DNA of 64,000 nucleotides from Diadophis punctatus similis. Taxonomy: Eukaryota > Chordata > Lepidosauria > Squamata > Dipsadidae. This document shows, piece after piece, positions 1 to 11,223 of the stretch; position 1 is the first letter of the stretch; the number at the start of each line of letters is the position of its first letter. The position numbers were made by a program, and so were the translations under genes. A model generated the notes under the pieces. That model was not told the origin of the DNA and ran no database searches. It saw only the letters and a program-made list of their open reading frames with translations. The DNA is taken from positions 159,626,547 to 159,690,546 of the forward strand of contig JALIGW010000001.1 in the NCBI GenBank assembly GCA_023053685.1, written 5' to 3'.

Positions 1-206
1 ATATCTCATTTTGAAAATGAGCAGAAGATATTTTGTTGAGTCACCCTTGCATATTTGGGATTATAGAGCTGTAGGACAGGAGAATTCTGAACTGTCAGCA
101 ATGATGCACACAGCCAGTATTAGATGTCATGAATGGACATCAGTTGTTACTTATTTAATTCATTCCCGTAATTTTAGTACAAAGGAAGGCGTATCTTCTT
201 GAATAT
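1..206. other. Unassigned intronic DNA
   Basis: AT-rich sequence with no recognised repeat, splice site or coding exon. By position it would lie in intron 2 of COMMD1 (minus strand). Confidence 0.4.
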
Positions 207-390
207 TCAATAGGATGCCAAAATAATCTGACTGGTTGGAAGGTCAGGGTGGTACTTTATGAGCCAGTGCAGCTCATAGCGTAGTGGGAGGCTTCCCAAA
301 ATGTGTGTCACTGCATTCTGGACCAATTGCAGCTTCTGGATAGTCTTCAAGGGCTGCCCCATGTAGAATGTATTGCAATAAGGCAAATTA
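207..390 (-). repeat. L2-like LINE fragment, interrupted by DIRS
   Basis: The minus strand encodes KLQLVQNAV, the segment shared by L2/CR1-type reverse transcriptases just after the RT core, preceded by a Tyr-Met-Gly-Gln-Pro-Leu-Lys-Thr-type stretch. The similarity stops sharply near 390, where the terminal sequence of the DIRS element begins, so the DIRS appears to have landed in this LINE. The frame covering 207-443 mixes the two and is not a gene. Confidence 0.6.
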
Positions 391-450
391 ATGTTGGTTT
401 TTACCTGACACGTTCGTTCTAGTTGCTTGGCTAGAGCATCCACATGTGGG
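391..450 (-). repeat. Right end of DIRS element 1
   Basis: The stretch with ACACGTTCGTTCTAGTTGC followed by TAGAGCATCCACATGTGG recurs as an inverted copy at about 625-655 and a direct, diverged copy at 690-715. This is the relation expected between a DIRS terminus and its internal complementary region. Confidence 0.65.
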
Positions 451-609
451 TATTGACTTCCGTTGCTAGGAGACTGAGTTGTAACAATTTCCTGATCACG
501 CCCCTCTGCTTAGCTGACTCCTCCAGGTTTTTTTTTTTGTGACAAAGATAACAGGCAAGGAAAGTACCTATAAACCAAGACAGCCATCCTGGCCACTGGA
601 CCACCAAAC

Positions 610-725
610 CACTATCTCAGGAGGGAGTGGATGCTCCAGCCAAGCAACTAGAATGAACGTGTCAGGTAAGAACCAACGTTCATTCTCAGTTGCGATTGAC
701 TGGAGCATCTACATGTGGGACATGC
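610..725 (-). repeat. Internal complementary region of DIRS element 1
   Basis: Two inverted halves surround AGAATGAACGT (651-661) and ACGTTCATTCT (674-684). The outer parts, with GGATGCTCCAGCCAAGCAAC and GACTGGAGCATCTACATG, complement the right end of the element. It lies directly behind the recombinase frame, as in the element at 10328-16464. Confidence 0.65.
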
Positions 726-730
726 CCAAG

Positions 731-1843
731 TTAAGTCCCCCGTGGGTGGGGAACCTCTCGGGCCACAGTGGACGAGGTGGAAACTACCTGCTGCAGGACC
801 CTCCTGCCAAAAGAAGCCTCAGCAGAAGCGTAAACATCAATCTTATAGTGACGCACAAAAGGAGAGGGGGATGACCAGGTAGCTGCTCTATAGATGTCAA
901 GAATAGAGGCCTGTGTGGACCAGGCAACTGAAGTAGCTGCACTCCTGGTAGAGTGGGCAGTAATACGCCCCAGTAGGGGAGTAGCACTGAACTGGTAGGC
1001 CATAGCAATACAAGCCCTCAGCCAACGCCCAATAGAAGACCGGGTAACCTTCCTACCCATGGAGGAAGATTGCTAACTAACAAACAAGGCTTCCTTTCTT
1101 CTAAAGGATTCTGTACATTTAATGTACCTGCAGAGGGCCCTCCGAACGTCCAAGGTGTGCCACCGACATTCCCGGGGGATGAGACGCCTTGGGACAGAAG
1201 TCTGGCAGAATAACCTCCTGGGCCCTGTGGAACCAGGAATTCACCTTGGGCAGAAAGGAAGGGTCCGACTGCAGAACAACTCTGTCAGTGTGAAAAATAC
1301 AAAGATCCTCACCCACTGACAGAGCAGCCAATTCAGATATCCTCCTGGCAGATGTGATTGCCACTAGAAAAACAACTTTCAGGGTTAAAAGACGTAAACT
1401 GATAGACCTGAGGGGCTCGAAGGGGGGACCAGTGAGCTCCTGAAGAACTAAAGACAATCCAAATAAGGATATCAGTGAACCACGGGAGGTCTAAGATTGG
1501 TTGCCCCCCGCAGGAAACTCCTGATCCTCGGATGATGACCAAGGAGCTGACCTCCCTCCCCTGTCAAGACCGTGGACAAGGCTGCTACCTGTCTACAGAG
1601 AGTGTTGGGAGCCAACCCACTAGCCAGCCCTGCCTGCAGAAATTCCAGGACCTGCTGGACCGAAGCCCCAATAGGGTCTAGACCCTTGCCAGTACACCAA
1701 GTGCAAAACACTGTCCAAGTGGCATCGTAAATGCGGGTCATTGAAGGACGCCCAGATGCTTGAATGGTCTCGATCACGTCATCAGGCAGGTGCTCCCTCC
1801 TCAGGATCTCCCACTCAAGCGCCAGACAGTCAGTTGCAGCCAT
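731..1843 (-). pseudogene. DIRS tyrosine recombinase, frameshifted
   Basis: Would catalyse integration of a circular DIRS intermediate. The N-terminal part begins MAATDCLALEWEILRREHL at 1843 and includes PNTLCRQVAALSTVL. A second frame (1457-1119) carries SARRISELAALSVGEDLC, with the first catalytic Arg. A third (1060-731) carries HSTRSAATSVAW (the His-x-x-Arg pair) and FVRHYKIDVYAS with the presumed nucleophile Tyr, then FGRRVL. The need for three frames shows at least two frameshifts. The start codon of this copy is ATG; the same site is CTG in the element at 10328-16464. Confidence 0.8.
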
Positions 1844-3335
1844 TGCGGGTCTGGATGCACCATGGCCCCCTGGCTCAGAGCGATCCTGTCATCTGGAATC
1901 CTCCACAGCCTGGCCACCGCTAGACTGACCAGGTCCGCAAACCAGGGGCATCTGGGCCAGCACGGGGCGATGAGGAGAACCTCCGCACGTTCCTCTAGTA
2001 CCTTCCGGATTACCCTGTGAAGAAGAGGAAGGGGGGGAAAGCATAGAGAAGCCCCAGAGGCCAGGGACTGCGAAGGGCATCGACCTGTTCTGCTCCAGGC
2101 TCCGGGAACCTGGAGAAAAACTTGAGAAGCTGGGCATTGGATGGCCGAGTGAACAGGTCCACCATTGGCCAGTTGAACCTCTGGCACATCTCCTCGAACA
2201 ACTCTGGATGCAGATGCCATTCGGACTGATCGATGGTGGTCCTGCTCAACCAGTCCATCTGGAGGTTCAACTTCTCGGAGATGAGCTCCACCTTGATGGA
2301 CAAAACATTGGCCTCTGCCCAACTGCCCAGCACCTCCACCTCTCTCATCAAAAGGCGTGAATGAGTACCCCCCTGCCGGTACACATGGGCCTTCGCTGCC
2401 ACGTTGTCTGTCAGGATCAGCACGTGGTGGTCTCGAACCTCTGCCTGGAAATGCCGCAGCGCCACATGAATGGCTTGCAGTTCCAGCCAGTTGATGCTGT
2501 TGCGGGCTTCTTCTGGCGACCACCGGCCCTGGATCATCCGCTCCTGCAGATGAGCTACCCAGCTGAACAAGCTGGCATCCGTGGTGATCGTCAACCTGGG
2601 GGGGTTCCTTGAAAATGCACCCGGCGGCTAGGGTGCCAGAGATTCACCAGGCCAGCGACCTGAGAACCTGTGGAGGTAGACGTACCAACCGCCTGGAATG
2701 CGCTCTGCCTGCCCTCTGGTGTGGCAACAGGAACCACTGAAGCAACCTGGCATGAAGGAGAGCCCACGGAACTATGGTGATACACAAAAGCATCTTGCCC
2801 AGTAGGCAAGACAACGTGTCCAGCGGCACAAACAGAATGAACGAACCTGACCCACCAAGCTCTGAATACTGTCTCGCCTGTCCTGGGACAGGTGAACCCG
2901 GCAAGATTTGGAATCTATAATCGCCCTGAGATGGAGGAGGTGAATGGAGGGGTTGAGGTGGCTCTTCTCTAGGTTGACCGAGAACCCATGGGCCCAGAGG
3001 GTTCTGATGACAGTCTGGATAGCCACCATCCCCTGAAGATCCCCTGAAAGACGACTGAATTAAGATATCGTCGAGATAACACAAAACCCTGACAGGCAGA
3101 GCCCTGACAGATGCTGCCACTACCGCCAGGATCTTGGTAAAGGTCAAAAATTTCCTGTGGTCAGGGTGAATAGGGATATGAAGATAGGCCTCCTTCAAGT
3201 CCACAGACGACAAAAAGTCTCTTGCACGAATGCAACCCAAAATGGTTTGAAGAGACTGCATTTTAAAGCACCGGTAAGTCACATGGCAGTTGAGTTTCTT
3301 TAAATCCAGAATACCTCTCTGGTTGTCTGGCTTGA
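1801..3335 (-). pseudogene. DIRS RT-RNase H-methyltransferase-like polyprotein, broken
   Basis: The RT part reads GCIRARDFLSSVDLKEAYLH, then the catalytic CYLDDILIQSS, but between RKFLTF and TKILAVV about 25 residues present in the sister element are missing. After SSFRG the frame shifts to 3029-2772 and back. The RNase H part (from 2594) shows TITTDASLFSWVAH, INWLELQAIHVALRHF and LILTDNVAAKAHVYRQGG. The methyltransferase-like part shows MVDLFTRPSNAQL and LLYAFPP, then shifts frame again to LLIAPCWPRCPWFADLV. The end overlaps the start of the recombinase. Not functional. Confidence 0.8.
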
Positions 3336-3336
3336 C

Positions 3337-4283
3337 CCCGGGTGGTGACTTGTGCTGCCGTCACTTCCTGGTTAGGGGGGATGATGACGTACACCTCCTG
3401 TTCTTTTTGGCTGTCATACTGTGGCTTTCTGGATAAAGCGTCTGCCAGTAAATTTTTTCCTGCCGGGATGTGTTTCAGCTCAAAGTTAAACCTCCTGAAG
3501 TATTGCGCCTAACAGACTTGTTTCGGTGACAACTTCCTAGGGCTTTTCAGGGCTTTGAGGTTTTCATGATCTGTCCATACTTTGAATGGCACTTCCCATT
3601 CTAGGAATTGCATCCAGGTGAGCAATGCCCAACAAACTGCATAGGCTTCTTTCTCCCAAATGGCACACCTCCTTTCAGTGGTTGTGAGCTTTTTTGAAAC
3701 GTAGGCACACGGCAGGAGTTGGCCCTCTTTGTTTTTCTGCAGTAGCACCGCCGCTACAGCTACATCGCTGGCATCGCGGACTGAATGATGAACTGTTGTT
3801 CTGGGTTGGGGTGTTGCAGAATGGGCTCTTGGTTTCTCGAAGGCTTTTTGACATTCCATCGTCCACCCAATGGGCTGGCTTTGGTTTGGCCAGCGATGGC
3901 CCTGTCTTTAGCAGTTCAGTCAGTGGCAACACCACCTCTGCAAAAGCTGGAATGAATTGCCGATAGAAGTTCGCAAAGCCTAAGAAACTCTGCAGTTGTT
4001 TGCGGGTGCGAGGGGGTTGCCAATCTAGCACTGCTTTCACTTTTCCTGGGTCCATCTCTATCCCTTCGCTAGAGATGCGACATCCCAGGTAGTCTAGTGA
4101 AGTTTTGTGGAATTCACACTTAGACAGCTTTGTGTATAGTTTGGCAGCCAGAAGTTTTTCTAAGACTTGCTGCACCAGCTTTACGTGTTTTTGCAGGGTC
4201 TCACTGAAGATGAGAATGTCATCTAAATAAATGAGCACCCCCTTGTACAAATGGGGGTGGAGCACCTCATTTATGTATTGCAT
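3337..4283 (-). pseudogene. Gypsy pol remnant: RT second half and RNase H
   Basis: The frame from 4283 carries VLIYLDDILIFSETLQKHVK, with the catalytic Tyr-Leu-Asp-Asp, then CEFHKTSLDYLGCRISSEG and LQSFLGFANFYRQFI, all typical of Ty3/gypsy RT. A shift near 3850 leads to the RNase H part: DASDVAVAAVLLQ, AIWEKEAYAVCWAL and VWTDHENLKAL. After a stop at about 3507 the sequence still reads FELKHIPAGKNLLADALSRK, the usual end of gypsy RNase H, up to the junction near 3336. The frameshift, the stop and both truncations make it dead. Confidence 0.85.
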
Positions 4284-4289
4284 AAATGT

Positions 4290-4871
4290 ATTGCCTCAGT
4301 GCGGAGGCAAAGCCCCATAGGCTTTGCTCCGGTGGCAATGCTTGCAAGGGACATGCTCTTTGCGGTCTGGAAGGAGACTGAATCCCCACTCCAATGCATT
4401 CCGGGGTCTTGCCTGGGGAAGGAGAACGTTGGCTGGGCCAAGTTCCATCTAGGAGTCTCAGAGCTTGAGCAGGGGTTGGTCCAACTTACGCTTAGTCATC
4501 CAAATTGGTCAGGGAGCCCCGTCAGCGACTTGACTACGCGACAGCGGTTGGGACCCCTCATCTTTGGATCGTCCAGTCAGTGTGAGTTTCAGTTGTTTCC
4601 ACTCATGGGTCGAGGCTGATCCCGCACCCAGGTGTGGCTACCAAAGCGGTTTTGTGGGAGAGGCCAGCCCTCCGGCTGCGCCTGGAGAGGCTCGCTCCAG
4701 CTGAGAGAGATGCTCAGGGGTCGGCTGTCTGCGCCAAGCCCCTGACTGGCGTTCTCTCTCCGCGGCCTCTGCGGCTTCCACCACAGCTTGGGAAGGCGAG
4801 TAGATGGTCTTGATATGGATAGGCGATCCATCATCTACTGGCTTCTCCGTGGCTTGCTTCTCTTCCTCCAT
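4290..4871 (-). pseudogene. Probable gypsy gag remnant
   Basis: An ATG at 4871 opens MEEEKQATEKPVDDGSPIHI, a Glu/Ala/Arg-rich stretch of about 77 codons lying 115 bases inside the LTR, the place where gag starts. The rest (4640-4290) has no long frame. The assignment rests on position and composition; no matrix, capsid or clear zinc knuckle motif was seen. It joins RT sequence near 4283 without protease, which suggests one internal deletion. Confidence 0.5.
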
Positions 4872-4986
4872 CTTCCCTGAGTCTTTACACCGCCCGGTGT
4901 CGGGTTGGTGCTGGGGTTCAGGACCCTGAACAGCGCCCCGAGGATTCGGGGTAGCTGGATTGGATTTTAAGAGAGATTCGGGTTAA

Positions 4987-5399
4987 TGTCAGGATTCCAA
5001 ATAGCATCCAAAATTAAATCAGAGTGAGTCAAAGTATTCCTCAAAGTCCCAATTTATTATTAGAGCCATGTTGGTACATCTGGGTGAAACCCGAATCTGA
5101 AGTCCTCTGGGTTTCACCACCCAGTTGAAAGTTCAAGTCCTTGCGCCCACACCCACAAATTCATCATGTTGTCCAATCTCCCATTGCCATGCTGGCAGAG
5201 TCCACCCATCTCCTTCCGTGCAGGTGCAGAAGTGCAGAGACAAAGGATGACTTTGGCTTTCTAGAAAGAATTTGTTATGCCTATATACTAACCACCTTAT
5301 ACAATCCCCCCTCCCATTTTCCCACAGGAGAAAATGCATAGTAAAATAGTATAAAGTGTGGCAGGCCAAAGATCCCAATAAAATGGCTTCGGACTGACA
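4987..5399 (-). repeat. 5' LTR of the gypsy element
   Basis: 413 bases bounded by TGTCAG at the minus-strand start (5399) and CTGACA at the end (4987), a 6-bp inverted terminal repeat. On the minus strand it contains AATAAA near its 3' part and ends GGAATCCTGACA. The LTR at 23372-23712 ends GGAACCCTGACA, so the two families are related. I see no convincing primer-binding site next to 4987. Confidence 0.7.
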
Positions 5400-5789
5400 A
5401 CGGGATTCTAGAGAATAGTTTCTTTCAAACCCTTTTCAGGTACTTAAGAATCGATACCAAAATTTACTGGTTATTTCTGGATATTGCTTAGTTTATTCCA
5501 AGCACTTGTAGAAGCGGTAATGATGCATCTTATGTACCAGAAAACTGCTCCCCAATCAAGAAAAATTTCAGTCATTAAACATAAATTCTGCCATGCCTAA
5601 CTTATTTATTTTATTGAAAATGCAGAATCCTAGACCAAGCACACAAAAAATAAACAAAAAAAGTAATGGAGATATTCCTTAAAAGCCTATTCATATCTGA
5701 GCAAAACATACTTGGAAGAATAATCAAGTCCATGAACCTATAACTGTCTAATTTCTACACTTGCGTCTTCTAAACAAGTGCATTATTTG
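5400..5789. other. Unassigned intronic DNA
   Basis: AT-rich, with no feature I can support. Confidence 0.4.
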
Positions 5790-5950
5790 GAATTGACTTG
5801 CCTCCAAAAGTTGTGGGTGCTCCAACACTGGAGGTTTTAAAGAAGCGATTGGGCAATCATTTATCTGAAATGGTATAGGGTTTCCTGCCTGAACAGGGCA
5901 TTGGACTAGAAGTTCTCCAAGGTCCCTTCCGACTCTGTTATTCTGTTATC
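5790..5950 (+). repeat. CR1 LINE 3' end
   Basis: Typical CR1 end: GTGGGTGCTCCAACACTGG, GAAGCGATTGGGCAATCATT, GGTATAGGGTTTCCTGCCTG and AGGTCCCTTCCGACTCTGTT, closing with a short ATTCTGTTAT tail. This is the 3' untranslated part that most truncated CR1 copies keep. Confidence 0.8.
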
Positions 5951-6714
5951 TTTCATTTCCTTCAGACACATTAACATTGGATATTGAATTAAATAGTGCA
6001 TCATTAAATTTGTCTGAAACATCTTGGAAATTTTTTTGCACTTTTTATTCTGTTTGTGGTATTCTTTGGACTTAGCAACAAGAAAAGAAAAAATAAAGAA
6101 GCAAGAAACCCTATCTTAGAAATATAATGCCAGTTATTTCAGGCATCTTAAAATGTCTAACTACTTCAGACAGTAAAACAAACAGGGGCTAATGGAGCTT
6201 GTGATAAGGTTAAAGTGGTTGGTGTGGCTGGAATTTGAAGAAATTTAAAAACTGAATTCCAGAGAGAATAACAAAGTTGTTCTGCTTCATAAAACTTCGA
6301 AGTCACAATATTAATTAATGCTATGGAAAAGAAACAGTGAAATAGATACCAAATAAATAATACTAAAAATAAAATGACCCTGAATTTAAGAAACCGTGTC
6401 TCCCTCCGAAAGGAAAAATAGTTAGAAACAACAACAAAACACCCACAAATGAATAGGGTTACTCTGGGCAGAGTACAAGAAAAACAAACAATTAACAAAG
6501 AAAAATAACCATATTAACATGAAAAGGAACAACTCAAAATAAAACAGTTATTAAACAGGATAACTGGACAATCAAAAGGTGACTCCACTCAACTAGACCT
6601 AAAAGCCTGGGGAAAAAACAGGCCTCAATTGTTTTTTTTTAAAGGTAAGCAGGATTGGGGCCTGGGGTTGGTTTTTTTGGTGAAGGGGGAGGAAACCATT
6701 CAAGAGCAGAGGCA
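5951..6714. other. Unassigned intronic DNA
   Basis: AT-rich. No exon or classified repeat seen. Confidence 0.4.
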
Positions 6715-6905
6715 GCCATTGATAAGGAATGCATTCTATGTAGGTGTCACAACATGGCAATATTAAAGTGAGGAAAACTGGAGCAAGTCCTACAAGTACT
6801 GGTGTCACATGGGCATAATGAGCTGCTCTCATAACTATCTGCACAGCTACATTCTGGACCAATGGAAGCTTCTGGACAGTTGAAGGGCAGCCCACATAGA
6901 GTGCA
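6715..6905 (-). repeat. L2-like LINE fragment
   Basis: Carries ACATTCTGGACCAATGGAAG, CTTCTGGACAG and GGGCAGCCCACATAGAGTGC, the reverse complement of the LQLVQNA region of L2-like LINEs, also seen at 300-390. Decayed, with no open frame. Confidence 0.6.
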
Positions 6906-8035
<1,130 letters not shown>

Positions 8036-8277
8036 GAGCCGAGGTAGCACAGTGGTTAGAGTGCAGCACTGCAAGCTACTTCAGCTGACTGCTAGCTGCA
8101 GTTCGGCGGTTCAAATCTCACCGGCTCAAGGTTGACTCAGCCTTCTATCCTTCCAAGGTTGGTAAAATGAGGACCCAGATTGTTGGGGGCAATATGCTGA
8201 CTCTGTAAAACCGCTTAGAGAGGGCTGTAAAGCACTATGAAGTGGTATATAAGTCTAAGTGCTATTGCTATTGCTAT
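8036..8277 (+). mobile_element. tRNA-derived SINE
   Basis: Full-length copy of the common squamate SINE. The head is tRNA-like, with an A box TAGCACAGTGG (8045-8055) and a B box GGTTCAAATCT (8108-8118), the internal RNA polymerase III promoter. The body contains AAAATGAGGACCCAGATTGT and ends in GCTATTGCTATTGCTAT. It has no protein and depends on a LINE for movement. Confidence 0.9.
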
Positions 8278-9289
8278 CCCGTGACAGTTTCTTATCTCTC
8301 TTTTAAACTCCGAACAGAACACCTCTTTTGTCACTAACCAAGTCAGGCATAGAACTGCAGTCCACTTAGATTAATGGACCATCTTACAAAAGCAGATTTG
8401 GAGTGGTTCCGCACATACGTTGCTGATGGTTTCTTTGAAATTAAAATTAATGACTTTTGTTAGTTTTTTACTGTTGAAAATCTGGCACATGTGCACTTTC
8501 TGTCCTTCGTTGCAATTATCCTCCAGTATTGTGAGGATGACTGCTTGCAGCAGGAAGGCTGCTCCCATTTTACAAAAAGAATCTTCCCAACCTGACTTCT
8601 CAGATATTTTGTGACTCCAGTTTCATAATTCTGTGAATGTCCATGAATTCCAATTATCCTTCAATGTCATTTTAGTTACAAAAGTGAGGTGTCTGATGAA
8701 ATTCTGTCCACTTATATAATACAACAAGGAGAGACAAAAAAGGGGGAGCAATCCCCTCACTCTTGAAGAAGGTTGTGGTTGCCCTCCCCTCAAGAAGCAA
8801 TTGCTATACTCAAGGGTTCTGGAGAATTTCCATCTAATGTCCATTAAGTTCATCCAGTTAAGTTTATGCTTACAGTTGGCTGTATTGCTCTTCTGGTTAG
8901 CTATTATCTTTTTTAGTTTTGATTTTTATTTGGTTTTTTTTTTGGGCAGTGATGTTTATTTTCTTGTGTTTTTCACAAAAAGGGCTAGATTTTTATTTGT
9001 AAGCTGCCGATAACTGCTAAAGAATCAAGTGGCCTCAAAATTGGATGGATGCATGGATAGATACATAAATAAGAATTACAGTCATTTTAATAATAGTGAA
9101 ATTATGTTATGAAAATATAATATAGAATATAAAATGCAATAAATAAAAAGTAATAGCAAGCAACAATAATGTGTGTGTAAAATATAGGAAATACCATTAA
9201 CATTCTCAGTTCACCTACATTATCTGCAAGCAGGTTCTTATCTGCTTCCAGTAAAGAGTTACTAGCTACCACCTATTGGTTATCTGGAT
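8278..9289. other. Unassigned intronic DNA
   Basis: Nothing recognised; short frames near 8420-8610 and 8801-9013 lack family motifs and splice context. Confidence 0.4.
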
Positions 9290-9375
9290 TTTGGTAGCTC
9301 AGATGTCAATAAGACATCTGAGCTACCAAAGAGGTAACCTTATTGTAGGTTACCTTACAATAAGAGGTAACCTTA
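9290..9375. repeat. Hairpin plus inverted/direct mini-repeats
   Basis: TTTGGTAGCTCAGATGTC (9290-9307) is followed by AATAA and its exact complement GACATCTGAGCTACCAAA (9313-9330). Directly after it GAGGTAACCTTATTGTA occurs twice in direct orientation with an inverted piece (GGTTACCTTACAATAA) between them. This may be a local template-switch product. Confidence 0.8.
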
Positions 9376-9791
9376 TTGTAAAAGTAACTTGGTTAAAGAG
9401 TTCAAGATACATTTATGGACACATTATTATGGAGCCATACGTTCTCTGTTAACCTGTATCCCATTGTTTCAACAAGGGAGGATATTTTAATGTATGAGAC
9501 AAAGGCAGATAAAAGTTTATATTATACTGTCACTCAGGACCTAGGCTAATAGGAAAAATAAGTGACAGGAGTTGCCTATTTTGAAATGCTAACAGTCTAA
9601 ATTTCCCATTTCCTTACAACCAACTTTGGACTCCCTAAAATTGGTCTGTGGGATTAAGAGAGCTGAATGGAGGGAAATAATGGGTTTAACGTGAACTTAA
9701 GTCAGAGATTTGAAGAGTCTGCTCTTCAGGCCACTGAGAAAGCTCAAAAGAAGTTGTTCAAGACTATAAAAAATGGAATTCTAATTTATAT
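9376..9791. other. Unassigned intronic DNA
   Basis: No exon or classified repeat seen. Confidence 0.4.
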
Positions 9792-10024
9792 GGCAATAGC
9801 ACTTAGACTTATATACCGCTTCATAGTGCTTTATAGCCCTCTCTAAACGGTTTACAGAGTCAGCATATTGTCCCCAACAATCTGGGTCCTCATTTTACCG
9901 ACCTCGGAAGGATGGAAGGCTGAGTCAATCCTGAGCCGGTGAGATTTGAACACCCGAACTGCAACTAGCAGTCAGCTGAAGTAGCCTGCAATGCTGCACT
10001 CTAACCACTGCGCCACCTCGGCTC
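9792..10024 (-). mobile_element. tRNA-derived SINE
   Basis: Same family as 8036-8277, opposite orientation. The plus strand starts at the GGCAATAGCAC tail, passes CCTCATTTTACCGACCTCGG and ends in the tRNA-like head, read here as GCGCCACCTCGGCTC. Confidence 0.9.
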
Positions 10025-10327
10025 TTATATAGAAAATATTTGTGGTTGCCTTCATTTGGGAACTTATTGTTCTGTTGTTTTAGATTTTTTTAAAAAAGTA
10101 AATAAAGTTTGAGCATTAAGATTGATATATCTAGAGTGCTAAACTTCAGGGTTGCCTAAAGCATTTGAATAAGAAGTTTTTCAAAACACGCTTTGTGAGA
10201 AAAGTACTTCTCAAATCGTTAAAGCAATCATGGCCTTTGGCTGCTTCAGAGGCACTGTTTATGCATGCATGAACAGCCAGCACTTCTGCCAAATTCTTTC
10301 AGAGGAAGTGGCTTTGAGGAGGGGCAG
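10025..10327. other. Unassigned DNA left of the DIRS element
   Basis: Nothing recognised. Confidence 0.4.
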
Positions 10328-10338
10328 TTCTCCATAGT

Positions 10339-10450
10339 GGGTGGAGCTAGCCTCCAAGGAATGGGTTAAATCTGCCCTCTAGCCAATAGGACCGAGTCTT
10401 AAAAAAGGTATAAATAGTGCCCTCCTAGATTGGCACCCCCTCTTTTAATC
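10339..10450 (+). repeat. DIRS left inverted terminal repeat
   Basis: 112 bases from GGGTGGAGCTAGCC to CTCTTTTAATC. By eye it is the reverse complement of 16249-16360 with no obvious mismatch. The element extends slightly further left, to about 10328 (TTCTCCATAG), as shown by the match to the internal complementary region. Confidence 0.92.
10383..10416 (+). promoter_or_regulatory. CCAAT and TATA boxes in the DIRS left repeat
   Basis: CCAAT at 10384-10388 and TATAAATA at 10409-10416, about 25 bases apart, in the left terminal repeat facing gag. This looks like a polymerase II promoter, with transcription expected to start around 10440. Promoter activity is inferred. Confidence 0.6.
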
Positions 10451-11223
10451 TCGGTCTTTAGCCAAAGGGCATTGTGCTTCTCCTTCCTTGGAGGCCAGTT
10501 CCACAGCTATCTGATCCTGATCGTTTCTCTCTGACAGTGAGTCTGTTTCTCCTATCAATCTGTAAGTCTCCCCAGGTGACAGCTGTCAATACCATCTGCG
10601 CCTATCACTGGGTTGAGCCGGCTCGGGCGGCTGCCTGGGCTGTGCCTTTTCCAACGTGGGGGTGGCTACCTCCCTGGGACTCTCCGCATCGAGCATACCT
10701 TCTAATTAAGCCATTTGTGGGGGGAAGCCAGAATATTGCCATCTTCACGCCGCAGAAGCCCTGCGCTTGGGTGGCCATCGGCTTACCCCCCCCGGCTGGA
10801 GTGCTCCTCCCACAGCCGGTAAACGCTCGTCTTCGCGTTCCTTCGGCCGACCCAAACAGACTCTCTGTCTGTCAGGCCGACGTCGCCAGGCCGCTCCCTC
10901 AGGGGAATCCCTGCCAAGGCCTTCTCTCCCTGCGAACAAGTTCGAGCGCTTCTAAAGTGGTGCGAAGAGCCGTTGCTGAGATCTGAGGCGACGTCATCGG
11001 TGGCCATTTTGGGTGTCGGATTCTCACTTCCTGATTGGGCAGCGTCATCGGTGTCGTCAGATCGCTGCCGGGGACTCCCACCGCTGCCCGCTCATCAGCT
11101 GGGGAGCGCGCGCACGCGCAGTGCGTCCTTCTCCCCCATCGAACCCGAAGCGTCGCAGGGAGCGGCTGAAACAGCTTGCCGCAGCCGCTTATTAAACTCT
11201 TTTTCTGTGTGTCTCATTTCTCA

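Larger units (their letters stand above)
391..3335 (-). mobile_element. DIRS-like element 1, 5' truncated
   Basis: A tyrosine-recombinase retrotransposon read on the minus strand: RT, RNase H, methyltransferase-like region, recombinase, internal complementary region, right end. Its right end starts near 391. Its start is missing: at about 3335 the RT frame changes abruptly into Ty3/gypsy sequence, so gag and the left terminal repeat are lost. Several frameshifts and a deletion inside RT make it inactive. The end sequences differ from those of the element at 10328-16464, although the protein order is the same, so this is a different DIRS subfamily. Confidence 0.85.
3336..5399 (-). mobile_element. 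Ty3/gypsy element, deleted and 3' truncated
   Basis: Minus-strand LTR retrotransposon remnant: 5' LTR (5399-4987), short leader, gag fragment, then directly the second half of RT and RNase H. Protease, most of gag and the first part of RT are absent, and integrase and the 3' LTR are missing beyond 3336, where DIRS sequence starts. It is not possible to tell from the sequence alone whether the gypsy copy truncated the DIRS or whether recombination joined them. Confidence 0.85.

Noticed and set aside
4880..4986. Primer-binding site of the gypsy element
   Set aside because: The bases next to the LTR (TTAACCCGAATC on the minus strand) do not begin with TGG and match no tRNA end that I know.
8036..8120. 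tRNA gene
   Set aside because: The A and B boxes belong to a SINE head; the cloverleaf is incomplete and the SINE body follows.
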